The notes: generated by a model not told the origin, from the sequence alone. Shown: positions 1 to 5,497, numbered from the stretch's first letter. The stretch: DNA of 7,961 bases from Burkholderiales bacterium (GCA_014379045.1 JACMMK010000342.1:1-7961); one strand, 5' to 3'. Made by a program: numbers and translations.

Positions 1-140
1 CCTACGCGATGCCGGGCACGCGAACGGAGCTCGCGGCAACGCTCGGGGTGACGCCCGAGGCACTCTACCGCACGCTGTCGATCCTGCAGGTCGACGGGAC
101 GCTCGCCGTGGACGCCGACCGGCTGCGATTGCGCGATTGA
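1..140 (+). CDS. Crp/Fnr-family transcriptional regulator, C-terminal end (5' partial)
   Basis: Reading from base 3, the frame gives 45 residues and then TGA at 138-140; the rest of the gene lies left of the window. The piece is the DNA-binding end of a Crp/Fnr-type regulator. The stretch GTRTELAATLGVTPEALYRT matches the winged helix-turn-helix: first helix (RTELAATLG), turn, then a recognition helix (TPEALYRTLSIL) followed by QVDGTLAV and a short beta wing ending LRLRD. In the family this module follows an N-terminal cyclic-nucleotide-type effector domain, which cannot be seen here. The recognition helix has Tyr-Arg where many members have Ser-Arg. The effector and target genes cannot be inferred. 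A hairpin begins at the stop codon, so the transcription unit probably ends here. Confidence 0.82.
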   Translation, partial: YAMPGTRTELAATLGVTPEALYRTLSILQVDGTLAVDADRLRLRD

Positions 141-156
141 GCGGCTCTGCCGCTCA
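138..156 (+). terminator. Hairpin at the stop of the Crp-type gene, possible terminator
   Basis: TGAGCGGC pairs perfectly with GCCGCTCA around a TCT loop, giving an 8-bp stem whose first bases are the stop codon itself. A second perfect palindrome, CCCGCGCGCGGG at 157-168, follows directly. There is no T-run after either, so this is not a classic intrinsic terminator. It could still stabilise the 3' end or act with Rho. Confidence 0.4.
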
Positions 157-285
157 CCCGCGCGCGGGGAACGCCCGTTCGAAGCTCGCGATGGGTGCTG
201 TCACTGCCGGTCGCGCTGCGTTTTCTGCTCTGGGCGTCGGTCTGGATTGCTTCCATCATGATACGGACCGGATCGGTGTGCAACG

Positions 286-313
286 GTCAGGGGGCTGGGG
301 TCAGGGGGCTGGG
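286..313. repeat. Two tandem copies of a 14-bp G-rich unit
   Basis: The unit GTCAGGGGGCTGGG occurs twice head to tail, at 286-299 and 300-313, with no mismatch. A third copy does not follow; the sequence continues TCGGACC. The most likely origin is slippage duplication. No function is evident. Confidence 0.75.
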
Positions 314-373
314 TCGGACCGCTCCGATGGGCACGATGGATCCAATGTGTTGCACGTTACGCGGTTCACGTTC

Positions 374-407
374 TCGTCACTGGGCTGTCACCGGCGGCGT
401 CTAACCT
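374..407 (+). promoter_or_regulatory. Candidate Pho box (PhoB site) plus -10 for the phosphodiesterase gene
   Basis: TCGTCAC (374-380), TGGG, CTGTCAC (385-391) form two 7-bp direct repeats at 11-bp spacing, the arrangement of the enterobacterial Pho box (CTGTCAT, 4 bp, CTGTCAY). The second repeat fits the consensus fully and the first at five of seven bases. A weaker third repeat, GGTTCAC, lies another 11 bp upstream at 363-369. Ten bases downstream is TAACCT (402-407), with the TA and final T of a -10 hexamer; this is the box-to--10 distance I recall for E. coli phoA. A start near 414 would leave a leader of about 58 nt. The linker is GC-rich rather than AT-rich, so this remains a prediction. 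Confidence 0.5.
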
Positions 408-471
408 GACAGTACCGCAGCCGTGCACATCGGGCTCGCGGCCCCCCGGACCGCCCACACGAGGAGTTTCC

Positions 472-1737
472 ATGTTCAAGTCCCTGCTCACGATGGCCCT
501 TGCGGTCAGCACCGGCGTGTTGCCGTTGCTGGCTCAGGCCGACCGCGAACGCAGCCACGGCCACAGCCCGATCCCGAGCGCCCAGCTCGGCCCGCGTCCT
601 TTCTTCCTCGTCGACGACATGGACGACAGCAGGCTCAAGCGCGAGCTGCAGGCCTGCGCAGCGCGCGACAAGAAGTACGAGTCGACGCTGTTCTCGATCG
701 GCCACCGGGGCGCGGCGCTGCAGTTTCCGGAGCACACCGTGGAAAGCTACACCGCCGCAGCGCGGATGGGCGCCGGCATCGTCGAATGTGACGTGACCTT
801 CACCAAGGACAAGGAACTCGTCTGCCGCCATGCGCAGAACGACCTGCACACCACCACCAACATCCTGGCCACGCCGCTGGCGGCCAAGTGCACCCAGCCC
901 TTCGTGCCGGCCACCTTCGCCGCCGACGGAACGCGCCAGAAGGCCGCCACTGCCGAATGCCGCACCAGCGACATCACGCTGGCCGAGTTCAGGACGCTGC
1001 GGGGCAAGATGGATGCGTCCAATCTGAACGCGCGCACGGTGGCCGAATACCTGAACGGCACCGCCACCTTCCGCACGGATCTGTATTCCGGCCCGAGCAG
1101 CGGCACGCTGATGACGCACAAGGAAAGCATCGAACTCTTCAAGAACCTGGGCGTGAAGATGACTCCCGAGCTGAAGAGCCCGAGCGTCACCATGCCGTTC
1201 CAGGGCTTCACGCAGCAGGACTATGCGCAGAAGATGATCGACGAATACAAGCAGGCTGGCGTACCGGCGCGCGACGTGTGGCCACAGTCCTTCAACAAGG
1301 ACGATGTGCTGTACTGGGTGAAGGCTGAACCCGCCTTCGGCCGCCAGGCGGTTTACCTGGACGACGCCAACACGGTTGCCGACCTGCCGAGCGCAGCCGA
1401 GCTGGCCGCCTACCGTGCGCAGGGTATCCGCATCGTAGCCCCGCCCACCTTCGCACTTCTGACGGTGGACAGCAGGGGCAACATCGTGCCGTCGCAGTAC
1501 GCACGCGATGCAAGGCTCGCGGGCCTGGACATCATCACCTGGACGCTCGAACGCTCGGGCATCCTGGCCGATGGCAACAACGGGTTCTACTTCCAGACGT
1601 TCGACAGTGCCGTCAAGCGTGAAGGCGATGTGATGCGCGTGCTGCACGTGCTGGCGCAGGACGTGGGCGTGATCGGCGTGTTCAGCGACTGGCCGGCCAC
1701 GGTGAGCTTCTATGCCAACTGCATGGGCCTGAAGTAG
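472..1737 (+). CDS. Periplasmic glycerophosphodiester phosphodiesterase (GlpQ-like GDPD)
   Basis: The 421-residue product belongs to the GDPD (TIM-barrel) family, which hydrolyses glycerophosphodiesters to glycerol 3-phosphate and an alcohol. Residues 1-23 form a signal peptide ending AQA, so the enzyme should act in the periplasm. The core begins with IGHRGA (76-81; H78, R79), then PEHTVESY (86-93), VECDV with likely metal ligands E105 and D107, and H120. PELKS supplies E233; QSF is at 272-274, ITWTLE near 355-360, and GVFSDWP (402-408) closes the barrel. A long segment (about 121-165) separates H120 from the DITLAEF strand-helix, making it longer than minimal GDPDs. GAGGAG five bases before the ATG fixes the start. 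It is monocistronic, behind a candidate Pho box and before a strong hairpin, which suits phosphate scavenging. The family is secure; the substrate is not. Confidence 0.9.
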   Translation: MFKSLLTMALAVSTGVLPLLAQADRERSHGHSPIPSAQLGPRPFFLVDDMDDSRLKRELQACAARDKKYESTLFSIGHRGAALQFPEHTVESYTAAARMGAGIVECDVTFTKDKELVCRHAQNDLHTTTNILATPLAAKCTQPFVPATFAADGTRQKAATAECRTSDITLAEFRTLRGKMDASNLNARTVAEYLNGTATFRTDLYSGPSSGTLMTHKESIELFKNLGVKMTPELKSPSVTMPFQGFTQQDYAQKMIDEYKQAGVPARDVWPQSFNKDDVLYWVKAEPAFGRQAVYLDDANTVADLPSAAELAAYRAQGIRIVAPPTFALLTVDSRGNIVPSQYARDARLAGLDIITWTLERSGILADGNNGFYFQTFDSAVKREGDVMRVLHVLAQDVGVIGVFSDWPATVSFYANCMGLK

Positions 1738-1767
1738 CCCGGGCGGGAACCGTCTGATTTGAGGGTG

Positions 1768-1797
1768 CAGGCCAGGGCTTTGTCTGGCTCTGGCCTG
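1768..1797 (+). terminator. Strong hairpin 30 bp after the phosphodiesterase gene
   Basis: CAGGCCAG (1768-1775) pairs perfectly with CTGGCCTG (1790-1797). The stem continues inward with two G-C pairs and two G-U wobbles, giving about 12 pairs around a six-base loop. No T-run follows. It lies between the phosphodiesterase stop and the presumed original end of the opposing gene remnant, so it could serve transcripts from either side. Confidence 0.5.
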
Positions 1798-1860
1798 ACC
1801 GCTGCGGCCCCGGTGGCGCTGTCCACAAGGGCAGTAACGGTCGATCTGCCCGTGTAGACG

Positions 1861-2234
1861 TCAATCATGGCGCGGCAGGTCTGCGAACACCGTGTGTCCA
1901 CCTTCCCTGCGATCCTCGCCGGTGCGTCGTACAGAACGAGCCACCTCGGCTTGCCGCCCGACAGGGCGGTTGGCAGGTCGCAGATCGCTTCGGCGCGGTC
2001 AGTGCCCCGACCCTGTGGCAATTGAACCGGCTCGGTCATCGCGGATTCGAACAGCACCGGATGATGGTTGGTCGCGAGCAAGGTCCGCGCTGCAGTCCAC
2101 TTGAACAGGCGAATGGCACCATCCAGCGCCCTCGTCGGTCCGGCGAGGATGTAGAGATCATCGCCGGAGAAGTGCGGGACGGCGGGCCGGCCGCGGCCGG
2201 CAGTGCGCGAGTGTTGGTACCATCCGAGGTTCAC
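1861..2234 (-). pseudogene. 5'-truncated, frameshifted remnant resembling the C-terminal part of a DUF3616 protein
   Basis: Read on the minus strand, the piece contains GDDLYILAGPTRALDGAIRLFKW, here split as GDDLYILAGPT and LDGAIRLFKW. These are followed by LPQGRGTDRAEAIC and WLVLYDAPA. This order (LAGPT..LDG..W, then G.G.DRAE, then YDAPA) matches my recollection of the end of DUF3616 proteins. At 1917-1919 the similarity leaves that frame and continues one base back as EDRREGGHTVFADLPRHD, ending at TGA (1861-1863); such a V.AD segment is the expected terminus. The loss of one base therefore broke the gene. The uncorrected frame runs on to 1710, into the phosphodiesterase gene. Upstream, the N-terminal two-thirds are missing, cut off by the leader of the next gene; a GTG at 2234 is only the first available start. 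The frameshift is seen directly; the family name is from memory. Confidence 0.6.
2186..2201. promoter_or_regulatory. 16-bp perfect palindrome upstream of the 458-aa gene
   Basis: GCCGGCCGCGGCCGGC is identical to its own reverse complement. It lies 65 bp before the start codon at 2267, a possible operator position. It is pure G+C, so the chance expectation in this genome is higher than for a mixed sequence. No regulator gene sits next to it. Confidence 0.25.
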
Positions 2235-2266
2235 GCCTCGCGCCTATCGGATCGGAGACCACGACC

Positions 2267-3643
2267 ATGACCGCAACCCTCGATCTCCTCAAGATCGCCA
2301 AGGAAGAAGCCAACGGCGACCTGTTCAAGTACCTGGACGGCGTCTACAAACGCTCGAGTGTCAAGCTCGACGGATTTCCCGACGCGATCCTCTGGGAAGG
2401 CGGCAACGCGGTCGGCGGTGTCAAGCCGGTCGCGCACTCGTTCACCGACACCTTCGCGCTGAATGGCACGCTGATGGCGCTCGACGTGCTCGGGCTGCCG
2501 TATCTGGGCGTGCCGATGATGGCGCAGTTCCGCCACGACACGAAGCTCGCCTCGCTCGAGTGGTTCGGCAAGCTGCCGTACACGTCGATCAAGTGGTCGA
2601 CCGCGGGGGACTTCCTGGTCAACGAGAACGGCAAGAAGGTCGTGGTGTTCGGCAAGTCGGCGAATGCGCCGCTGCGCACCGCCGCAGGCGTCTACTGCAA
2701 CGTGCGTCCGTACGGCCCGATCACCGCGGTGCGCTGCATGCCGTGCTTGCCCTATTCGCAGGACAAGAAGAAGTTCAAGGTCGACCCGGCTACGGGCATC
2801 GTCCACTCCGAGATGAACACCCCCGGCGTGCGCATGGCGCATGCGGGCCGCCTGTTCCTGAAGATGGTGCACGAGACCGGGCAGCTCGGCCGCGTGGCGA
2901 TGAAGCCGACGCAGGCGCAGGAAGACGCGATCAACGCCGGTCTGCTGCGCTGGATGCTTAAGGGCACCAAGTTCAAGATGGTGCGACAGTACTCGGTCGA
3001 CGCGTACGAGGAGCACAAGGACAACGTCGACGCGATCGTCGCGCTGCTGCCGAAGGACTTCAAGGCCGGCATGGAGAACTGGGGCGGCGAGATCAGCGAG
3101 CATATCGCCGACACCAACTACGGCCTGCTGCTGCACGACGTGATCCGTCATCGCAAGGCGATCGTGCTCGGCACCGACCTCGACGGCGACCGGTTGACCG
3201 ATCTGATGGCCGACGGTCCGCAGGTACTGCGCGACTGGGGCCAGATGGTGCTCGACCATGTGAAGGCCGGCGCCGATATCAATCAGGTGTGGGCCGACAT
3301 GGGGTTCACGATGAAGAACGGTCGCGACATGACGAGCGTCATGTACCGGATGGAAGGCGAGCCGATCTATGAACAGACCCTGGGCTCCGCCGATGCGATG
3401 CTGACCCGCCTGCTCGACGGCGACGAGACCGTCGGCGGTACCAAGGACCCGTACGATCCGCGCATCCACTTCGTGCTGATCAACGATGCGTACAAGGCGG
3501 CGAACCCGGGTCATGCCGAGCTGCATAAATGGCTCGACGCACAACTCGCTACCTTCGATTCGATCTACGACCCGAAGCGGCCTAAGTACATCGACGGGTA
3601 TCAGAAGCTCAAGGCGGCGATCAAGCCGTGGGGCAGCAAGTAG
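2267..3643 (+). CDS. Uncharacterised 458-residue cytoplasmic protein
   Basis: I do not recognise the family. The protein has no signal peptide and no obvious membrane segment. Composition is that of a globular enzyme, with many aromatic residues. Visible landmarks include WEGGNAVGGVKPVAHSF (43-59), GLPYLGVPMMAQFRHD (76-91), and a cysteine cluster of C144, C157 and C160, the last two as CMPC. Others are NTPGVRMAHAGRLF (184-197), NWGGEISEHIADTNYG (271-286), an acidic string TDLDGDRLTD (303-312) resembling a Ca-binding loop, and KDPYDPRIHF (393-402). GGAG at 2254-2257, nine bases before the ATG, supports the start. Codon use is like that of the neighbours, so it is a real, intact gene. It is flanked by a decayed gene upstream and a hairpin downstream, so it is probably transcribed alone. 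No function can be assigned from the sequence. Confidence 0.8.
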   Translation: MTATLDLLKIAKEEANGDLFKYLDGVYKRSSVKLDGFPDAILWEGGNAVGGVKPVAHSFTDTFALNGTLMALDVLGLPYLGVPMMAQFRHDTKLASLEWFGKLPYTSIKWSTAGDFLVNENGKKVVVFGKSANAPLRTAAGVYCNVRPYGPITAVRCMPCLPYSQDKKKFKVDPATGIVHSEMNTPGVRMAHAGRLFLKMVHETGQLGRVAMKPTQAQEDAINAGLLRWMLKGTKFKMVRQYSVDAYEEHKDNVDAIVALLPKDFKAGMENWGGEISEHIADTNYGLLLHDVIRHRKAIVLGTDLDGDRLTDLMADGPQVLRDWGQMVLDHVKAGADINQVWADMGFTMKNGRDMTSVMYRMEGEPIYEQTLGSADAMLTRLLDGDETVGGTKDPYDPRIHFVLINDAYKAANPGHAELHKWLDAQLATFDSIYDPKRPKYIDGYQKLKAAIKPWGSK

Positions 3644-3669
3644 TTCTGGCTGCTCCGGCGTTCTGACAA

Positions 3670-3696
3670 CGGGAGTCGGACCACGTCCGGCTTCCG
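3670..3696 (+). terminator. Hairpin after the 458-aa gene, probable terminator
   Basis: CGGGAGTCGGAC (3670-3681) pairs with GTCCGGCTTCCG (3685-3696) around a CAC loop: 12 consecutive pairs including two G-U wobbles. It starts 27 bases after the stop codon. The following CACCCTTGTG is not a T-run, so efficiency as an intrinsic terminator is uncertain. Confidence 0.5.
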
Positions 3697-3706
3697 CACC
3701 CTTGTG

Positions 3707-3730
3707 TGCGCGGGCAGGTGCCCGCGCTAC
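3707..3730 (-). repeat. REP-like palindrome with a GTAG head
   Basis: Read on the minus strand, the element is GTAG followed by CGCGGGCA, CC, TGCCCGCG. This is a perfect imperfectly looped palindrome (9-bp arms 3708-3716 and 3719-3727 on the plus strand) preceded by the GTAG tetranucleotide typical of REP elements mobilised by RAYT transposases. It sits between two convergent gene ends, the usual REP location. Only one copy is in the window and no RAYT gene is present, so the class assignment is by resemblance. Confidence 0.45.
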
Positions 3731-3746
3731 TCGACCGTAATGTGGT

Positions 3747-3763
3747 GCCCGCCCCCTGCGGGC
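3747..3763 (-). terminator. Hairpin after the Uma2-type gene
   Basis: On the minus strand GCCCGC, AGGGG, GCGGGC forms a 6-bp stem, extendable by a G-C pair flanked by G-U wobbles, starting 13 bases after the Uma2 stop codon. No T-run follows. Together with the REP-like palindrome it may separate the two convergent transcripts. Confidence 0.35.
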
Positions 3764-3776
3764 GCTCGCGCGGCGC

Positions 3777-4355
3777 TTAGCCGCCGCGCCAGTTGAAGAT
3801 GTCGGCAACGGCGATCGACAGCGTTGGCAGCCGGTGCGGGCTCAGCGCTGTGCCCGCCTTCGCTTCTCGCTGGCGAACATAGGTGCTCGCTTCGAGCTGG
3901 TCGAACGCGAGCAGCCGCTCGTTCTCGACATCGATCACCCACACCTCGGCGACGCCGGTGCGCGCATACAGGGGCACCTTGATCCGCAGATCGGTGCGCA
4001 GCGTCGAATCCGACACCTCGATCGCCAGCAAAACGTCCTCAGGACCAGGCGCGTGTTGCGAATAGCCGCTGCTGCGCGGCGCCAGCAACATCAGGTCAGG
4101 TTGCGGCTCGTCGTATTGCGACAGTCGCACCGGATTACCGAACGATAGATAGGCGTCGTCGCCCACCGCGCGCGCCAGACGCACACCGATGCGGTTGACG
4201 CAGTCTGCATGCAACAGCCCGATCGGCGCCATCCGTACGATTTCTCCGTCGATCAGTTCGACCCGCGCATCTGCGTCCAACAGCCCGACCTCGACCATCC
4301 GGTGATAGTCGGTCACGGTCCACCTGAAGCGCTCGAGTTCGCCTTCTGCACCCAT
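3777..4355 (-). CDS. Uma2 family protein (DUF820, PD-(D/E)XK nuclease fold)
   Basis: The 192-residue product matches the Uma2 family, whose members have a PD-(D/E)XK restriction-endonuclease fold. Their biological role is poorly known. In order: WTVTDYHRM near the N-terminus, RVELIDGEIVRMAPIG with E33 and E38, H49, QPDLMLL with D87, and LLAIEVSDSTLRTDL with E113 and D122. Then come K126 in RIKVPLYARTGVAEVWVID and a C-terminal beta strand region. The PD, E-V and K elements of the putative active site are all present, so it should be competent. I chose the ATG at 4355 because GGAG lies six bases upstream and the family usually begins just before WTV. An in-frame ATG at 4385 adds ten residues but has no visible ribosome binding site. 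It stands alone, convergent with the 458-aa gene and divergent from the SDR, next to a REP-like palindrome. Confidence 0.88.
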   Translation of the reverse strand: MGAEGELERFRWTVTDYHRMVEVGLLDADARVELIDGEIVRMAPIGLLHADCVNRIGVRLARAVGDDAYLSFGNPVRLSQYDEPQPDLMLLAPRSSGYSQHAPGPEDVLLAIEVSDSTLRTDLRIKVPLYARTGVAEVWVIDVENERLLAFDQLEASTYVRQREAKAGTALSPHRLPTLSIAVADIFNWRGG

Positions 4356-4404
4356 CGTCGTCTCCGCGGTCATCGGCTGCACCATCGCGGGTGCGTGCTT
4401 CGGG

Positions 4405-4434
4405 GATCACCCTGCACCTGCGCGAATGGTGATC
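4405..4434. promoter_or_regulatory. Inverted repeat GATCACC-16-GGTGATC between divergent genes
   Basis: GATCACC (4405-4411) and GGTGATC (4428-4434) are perfect inverted copies with centres 23 bp apart, about two helical turns. They lie in the roughly 260-bp divergent region between the Uma2-type gene and the SDR gene. This suits a dimeric regulator, but arms of seven bases can arise by chance at this spacing. Confidence 0.25.
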
Positions 4435-4544
4435 GTACGCCGCGGCCCGCGCGCGGTCGAGAATGGCGGCCGGGTCAGCGAAACTGTCCGACGGCCGACG
4501 GTCCAACCGCGTAATTCATGCGACGGATACTTCCTGCGTGTGGC

Positions 4545-4573
4545 CTGTCAGCACCGCGCACCACCGGCATAAT
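4545..4573 (+). promoter_or_regulatory. Sigma-70-type promoter for the SDR gene
   Basis: CTGTCA (4545-4550, four of six to TTGACA) and CATAAT (4568-4573, five of six to TATAAT) are separated by exactly 17 bp. Transcription would begin near 4580, leaving a leader of about 38 nt with GGAG at 4609-4612 before the ATG at 4618. This is the best -35/-10 pair I found in the window. Confidence 0.5.
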
Positions 4574-4617
4574 CCGTCTTCTCCCGCCCTTCTCTCTTCA
4601 GCCGACCCGGAGTCGCG

Positions 4618-5394
4618 ATGACCCCCCTCAAGGAACTGTTCGATCTCACCGGCCGCGTCGCGGTCGTCACCGGCGGCTCGACCGGGCTCGGTCTGCAGAT
4701 GGCCGAAGCGTTCGCCGAGTTCGGCGCGAAGGTCGCGATCTGCGCGCGCAAGGCCGACCGTCTGGCCATCGCCGAGGCGAAGCTGCGCGAGCACGGCGCC
4801 GAAGTCTTGACCGTCGTCTGCGACGTGGCGAAGCCCGAGCAGGTCGCCGAGCTGCATGCCCAGGTGATGGCGCGGTTCGGCGGGGTCGACATCCTGGTGA
4901 ACAACGCCGGGCGTGCCTGGGTGGCACCGGTCGAGGACATGCCGCTCGAGCGCTGGCAGCAGGTGTTCGATCTGAATATCACCGCACCCTTCATGCTGGC
5001 GCAGGTGTTCGGGCGCGAAATGATCAAGCAGCGCAAGGGCAGCATCATCAACATCGCGTCGATCGCGGGTCTGGTCGGGCGCAACCCCGACGCCTACAAC
5101 TCGATCGCGTACGGCGCGAGCAAAGGCGCGCTGGTCAACTTCACGCGCGACCTGGCGATCAAATGGGCGCGCCACAGCATCCGCGTGAACGCGATCTGCC
5201 CGGGTTTCTTCGTCACCGACATCAACCGCAAGGTCTACGACGAGCGACCCGAGAAGATCGATCGCGAGATCCCGCTCGGCAAGCCGGGCGGGGACAGCGA
5301 CATCAAGGGCGCTGCGGTATGGCTCGCCTCGGATGCAAGCCGTTTCGTGACCGGTGCCATCATTCCGGTCGACGGCGGGACCACGGCCTGGTAG
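4618..5394 (+). CDS. SDR family oxidoreductase (classical, FabG/gluconate-5-dehydrogenase-like)
   Basis: The 258-residue product is a complete classical short-chain dehydrogenase/reductase, catalysing NAD(P)-linked oxidation or reduction of an alcohol/ketone. The Rossmann nucleotide motif is TGGSTGLG (18-25). ICARK (41-45), with Arg after the second strand, suggests a preference for NADPH. Further motifs are CDV (68-70), NNAG (95-98), the catalytic set N120, S148, Y165 and K169 (YGASK), PG (195-196) and VDGG (251-254). Ser to Tyr is 17 residues rather than the usual 13, because of a short RNPDAY insertion seen in one subgroup of the family. GGAG five bases before the ATG supports the start. 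A promoter is visible upstream and a weak hairpin follows. The Bug receptor gene lies 183 bp downstream in the same direction, so a shared catabolic role is plausible. The substrate is unknown. Confidence 0.93.
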   Translation: MTPLKELFDLTGRVAVVTGGSTGLGLQMAEAFAEFGAKVAICARKADRLAIAEAKLREHGAEVLTVVCDVAKPEQVAELHAQVMARFGGVDILVNNAGRAWVAPVEDMPLERWQQVFDLNITAPFMLAQVFGREMIKQRKGSIINIASIAGLVGRNPDAYNSIAYGASKGALVNFTRDLAIKWARHSIRVNAICPGFFVTDINRKVYDERPEKIDREIPLGKPGGDSDIKGAAVWLASDASRFVTGAIIPVDGGTTAW

Positions 5395-5406
5395 GCGGCG
5401 CATCAC

Positions 5407-5425
5407 CGCCGGGCGGGCCCCGGCG
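5407..5425 (+). terminator. Hairpin 12 bp after the SDR gene
   Basis: CGCCGGG (5407-5413) pairs with CCCGGCG (5419-5425) around CGGGC. No T-run follows. It may weaken read-through into the Bug receptor gene, but the stem is short and in GC-rich sequence. Confidence 0.35.
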
Positions 5426-5485
5426 CGGCAGCCTCAGCTTCACGAAAAGCTTCCGATAGTTGGCTGATGCGGCGCAAACGCGCTA

Positions 5486-5497
5486 ACGTTGCAACGT
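5486..5497. promoter_or_regulatory. 12-bp palindrome ACGTTGCAACGT upstream of the Bug receptor gene
   Basis: This perfect palindrome lies 80 bp before the ATG at 5578 in a locally less GC-rich patch. It overlaps the position of a weak promoter candidate (TTGGCT at 5460-5465, 16 bp, GCTAAC at 5482-5487). An operator here would fit a substrate-responsive receptor gene, but no regulator gene adjoins it. Confidence 0.3.

Larger units (their letters stand above)
141..471. other. Intergenic stretch without a convincing gene
   Basis: About 330 bp between the Crp-type stop and the phosphodiesterase start. Short open frames exist on both strands (for example a 69-codon frame from 195), but they lack a good ribosome binding site and recognisable content. 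The stretch holds the hairpin and palindrome at its left end, a 14-bp tandem repeat at 286-313, a candidate Pho box with a -10 element at 374-407, and the GAGGAG ribosome binding site at 461-466. Confidence 0.6.

Noticed and set aside
195..404. Possible 69-residue small membrane protein with a hydrophobic start
   Set aside because: The first 20 residues are hydrophobic, but there is no ribosome binding site. The rest is unstructured Gly/Arg-rich sequence running through the 14-bp repeat and the Pho-box region.
388..1647. A 419-codon open frame antisense to the phosphodiesterase gene
   Set aside because: It is a by-product of GC-rich codon bias. The plus-strand frame has a signal peptide, all GDPD motifs and a good ribosome binding site; the antisense product has low-complexity Arg/Val/Ala/His content and no recognisable domain.
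472..1737. Phosphodiesterase gene as a foreign insert by codon use
   Set aside because: A hand count of Ala codons in its first half shows more GCC than GCG, whereas the SDR is nearly balanced. The difference is small and overall GC is similar, so it is not evidence of transfer.
1915..1922. Programmed -1 frameshift in the DUF3616-like remnant
   Set aside because: The site has no slippery heptamer and no suitable downstream structure, and the gene also lacks its N-terminal part, so ordinary decay is the simpler explanation.
2231..3808. A 525-codon open frame antisense to the 458-aa gene
   Set aside because: It is the longest frame in the window, but the product is an Arg/His/Val-rich translation mirroring the plus-strand codons, without motifs or a plausible start. 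It also overlaps the Uma2 end. The plus-strand frame has a ribosome binding site and protein-like composition.
4516..5406. A 296-codon open frame antisense to the SDR gene
   Set aside because: The SDR on the plus strand is unambiguous and complete; the antisense product is rich in His, Asp, Arg and Ala with no family signal.
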